Positions 5,493 to 7,422 of a DNA stretch of 7,422 bases are shown in pieces. Positions within the stretch are counted from its first letter, which is position 1, and each line of letters begins with the position of its first letter. The position numbers and the translations under genes were made by a program. The notes below the pieces were generated by a model. It worked only from the letters and a program-made list of their open reading frames with translations. It searched no databases and was not told the DNA's origin. The stretch comes from an uncultured Nitrosopumilaceae archaeon (GTDB taxonomy: Archaea > Thermoproteota > Nitrososphaeria > Nitrososphaerales > Nitrosopumilaceae). Location of the stretch: NCBI GenBank assembly GCA_937875805.1, contig CALFHG010000032.1:1-7422 (forward strand), read 5' to 3'.

Positions 5493-7274
5493 CTATACTT
5501 TGATTAATCCAGAAGAAAGTAAGAATTTAATTCCATTTGCAAATTCAACATCTGTCAAATTACCTTCAGACCACCATGCGGCATTATTTCTCACCCACAT
5601 TGGAATGGACGTTATATTCACTTCACTCTCATCAATATTCTCATCTTTTGTTGGGACATTGATTATATTTTCTTGAACTAGATATTTAATTCCTTTAGCA
5701 AAATCAGGATCATTTATTTGTCCATCAGACCACCATGCAGCATTTTTCTTTACCCAACTAGGAATATCAATGTCTGCAGAAACAGGAGTTATTGATACTA
5801 TTGATTTTTCTACAAAGATCTCGGAATCAGTAGGAATAGTAACTCCAGTATCTAAAATTAGTGTTTTTCCAACTATTTTTAATGTATCAGATGTTGTGTA
5901 TGGTCTTGGTAATGTAATGTCTTCATATTCTATGTAAATTGTATCACCATCTGAAACTCTTAATTGATTTTGTTCTTGAGAAGAATCATCAGTAGTTAAA
6001 TAGAATTCTCCCGGAAGATAATTGATATAGTGAGGATGCTCATATCCTACAAATTCAATCGGCGTATTTCCCTCTTCAAAAGAGTGATGTCTAGGCACAA
6101 CTTCTTTTAAAATTGCTTCAGGTGCAACTTGGAATGAAAAATTGACTTGTTGATCACTTTGATCAAAAATGTTAGAAATCACAATTTTTGCTGAACCACG
6201 TTCATCAAATCTAATTGGTTCCACACCTTGTCCATCAACTGAATATCTATTGTTTCTAGACTCTACTAATTCTCCATTAAGATAGATATCCATATCATAG
6301 GATAACCCCATTTCATGGATATCAGTTAAACCATCATGTACCATCAAGTTGAAATCATAATCTTGATCAATACCAATCACGCCACCTGGTTCTGTCCAAA
6401 AGTATGTCTTCCATTCACCATTAGGAGTGTATTTAGTTAATGAGCTTGCTGCAGGTTCAGTCAAGTGAATATCATTAAATCCATTTTCAACTGTTGCATG
6501 TTCCATATCTTTTACGAATTGAACTCCAACATTGATTCCACTCATATCTGTTTCAGAATATACTCTAACATAATTTGTAAAAAATTCTCTGTGATGTTTC
6601 CATAGATCAGTATCTCTTATGAAAAATGATACTTTTTCATTAATATCATAGACATCTTTGTTAAATTCTGCTTGACCAATTTGCCATCCATAATATGCAG
6701 ATTTCATTACTATTTCATCATCATTAAATTCCCAAGCAACAGTTACACGACCATCTTGAGGACTAGTTGCAATCATTACTGCACGATCATGTGAAGATAT
6801 AGGACCTCCCATCATGGGGTTATCCATATCCATAGTCATTCCAGGTGTTTTTACCGTTGTAAGATAAGTGTCATGAACAGTATATCCCATTTTACCAGTT
6901 AACTTGACAACACCCATGAAAATTCCTGTGTCTGGGCCAGTTTCTGAAAATTCAACATTATCTACACGAGCAGCATCAGTGTAAACATTAAGAGGATTTG
7001 ATGAACCACCAATTTGTTCAATTTTATATTCATCTTCGTTCCATCCAGGAGCATAAATTATAACATTAATTCTATCAGTCCAACCAATTCCTTCGTATCG
7101 CTCATTACATTCTTGTAAGGTAAAAACTTCATTAGCACAAAATTTCATAATTATTCCAGAGGTTTTTTTAACATTTGAAAAACCAGATTCAGCATATACA
7201 GATTGTATAGAAATGGAAGATACTAGAATTACCATAAAAGTAAACACTACAAGCAACTTTAGATTTTGTGCCAT
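5493..7274 (-). CDS. Secreted S-layer-like protein with shared module and two W-rich C-terminal repeats
   Basis: An exported protein of 593 residues. Residues 1-28 are a signal peptide ending SIQSVYA, with mature start ESG. Cys46 and Cys56 are close enough for a disulfide. Residues 102-120 hold VEFSETGPDTGIF, a motif typical of Ig-like repeats in thaumarchaeal S-layer proteins. A methionine-rich stretch follows at 146-157 (MTMDMDNPMMGG). A second S-layer-like strand pattern starts near 202. Residues 286-386 are the module shared with the downstream neighbour (DIYLNG, VES, FDERG, ISN). A further beta region follows near 438-480 (VSDGDTIYIEYED). W-rich repeats occupy 504-541 and 556-593. An in-frame ATG at 7319 would put 15 extra residues before the signal peptide and would lie upstream of the likely TATA box, so I use 7274. 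The role is probably structural or ligand-binding in the cell envelope; no enzyme domain is visible. Confidence 0.87.
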   Translation of the reverse strand: MAQNLKLLVVFTFMVILVSSISIQSVYAESGFSNVKKTSGIIMKFCANEVFTLQECNERYEGIGWTDRINVIIYAPGWNEDEYKIEQIGGSSNPLNVYTDAARVDNVEFSETGPDTGIFMGVVKLTGKMGYTVHDTYLTTVKTPGMTMDMDNPMMGGPISSHDRAVMIATSPQDGRVTVAWEFNDDEIVMKSAYYGWQIGQAEFNKDVYDINEKVSFFIRDTDLWKHHREFFTNYVRVYSETDMSGINVGVQFVKDMEHATVENGFNDIHLTEPAASSLTKYTPNGEWKTYFWTEPGGVIGIDQDYDFNLMVHDGLTDIHEMGLSYDMDIYLNGELVESRNNRYSVDGQGVEPIRFDERGSAKIVISNIFDQSDQQVNFSFQVAPEAILKEVVPRHHSFEEGNTPIEFVGYEHPHYINYLPGEFYLTTDDSSQEQNQLRVSDGDTIYIEYEDITLPRPYTTSDTLKIVGKTLILDTGVTIPTDSEIFVEKSIVSITPVSADIDIPSWVKKNAAWWSDGQINDPDFAKGIKYLVQENIINVPTKDENIDESEVNITSIPMWVRNNAAWWSEGNLTDVEFANGIKFLLSSGLIKV

Positions 7275-7300
7275 ATGATAAAATAAAACAGAATTTTGAA

Positions 7301-7310
7301 TATAATAGAA
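7301..7310 (-). promoter_or_regulatory. Probable TATA box of the S-layer-like gene
   Basis: TTCTATTATA on the minus strand is centred about 30 nt upstream of the ATG at 7274. It lies inside the extended reading frame that begins at 7319, so a transcript from it could only use the 7274 start. That agrees with the signal peptide beginning MAQNLKLL. Confidence 0.42.
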
Positions 7311-7340
7311 ATGGTTCATTCGATAAATGTACCAACCAAC

Positions 7341-7374
7341 TTTCTATTCTATTTTAATTTGACAAGAATAGAAA
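7341..7374. repeat. 10-bp perfect inverted repeat upstream of the S-layer-like gene
   Basis: The arms TTTCTATTCT (7341-7350) and AGAATAGAAA (7365-7374) are exact inverted copies around a 14-nt spacer. The half-site AATAGAAA recurs at 7304-7311, overlapping the putative TATA box. The position, roughly 30 to 65 nt behind that box, would suit an operator. The element could instead be the 3'-end structure of a gene coming from the right edge. Confidence 0.4.
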
Positions 7375-7422
7375 TTTTCATTCCATTTTGAATGACCTAC
7401 AAATCTTTTTGATTCAAATTCA

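Overview
This AT-rich window most likely comes from an ammonia-oxidising archaeon of the Nitrososphaerota (Thaumarchaeota), close to Nitrosopumilus. The evidence is a pair of secreted proteins whose signal peptides both end in IQSVYA, an S-layer-like ETGPDTGIF motif, a fused type 1 copper (cupredoxin) domain, tryptophan-rich C-terminal repeats that I associate from memory with secreted proteins of this group, and an SCP2-type archaeal thiolase. Starts lack clear Shine-Dalgarno sequences and have an AT-rich box about 25 to 31 nt upstream, which fits leaderless or short-leader archaeal mRNAs. The group assignment is from recognition, not from a database search.

Layout from left to right. (1) 1-1075, minus: thiolase, cut at its C-terminus by the window edge. 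(2) 1132-1599, plus: a stand-alone protein with two topoisomerase-type C4 zinc ribbons. It diverges from the thiolase across a 56-bp gap in which one TATA-like element is well placed for both genes. (3) 1583-2389, minus: a nitrilase-superfamily amidase with a GTG start, overlapping gene 2 tail to tail by 17 bp. (4) 2390-2556: non-coding, with two perfect inverted repeats. (5) 2557-2733, minus: a 58-residue 4-oxalocrotonate tautomerase-like protein. (6) 2767-3534, minus: a rhomboid intramembrane serine protease with complete catalytic residues. (7) 3581-5449, minus: a secreted multidomain protein with a cupredoxin domain and two nearly identical W-rich repeats. (8) 5493-7274, minus: a secreted S-layer-like protein with the same central module and the same kind of W-rich repeat pair. 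(9) 7275-7422: its upstream region, with a 10-bp inverted repeat and possibly the tail of another gene.

Genes 1 to 5 look like unrelated housekeeping or metabolic functions with separate promoters. Genes 7 and 8 form the interesting unit. They are adjacent, co-oriented and exported, and they share three parts in the same order: signal peptide, a roughly 100-residue beta-type module, and paired C-terminal W-rich repeats. Only gene 7 carries the copper site. They look like related components of the cell envelope. Each seems to have its own promoter, so co-expression is possible but not shown.
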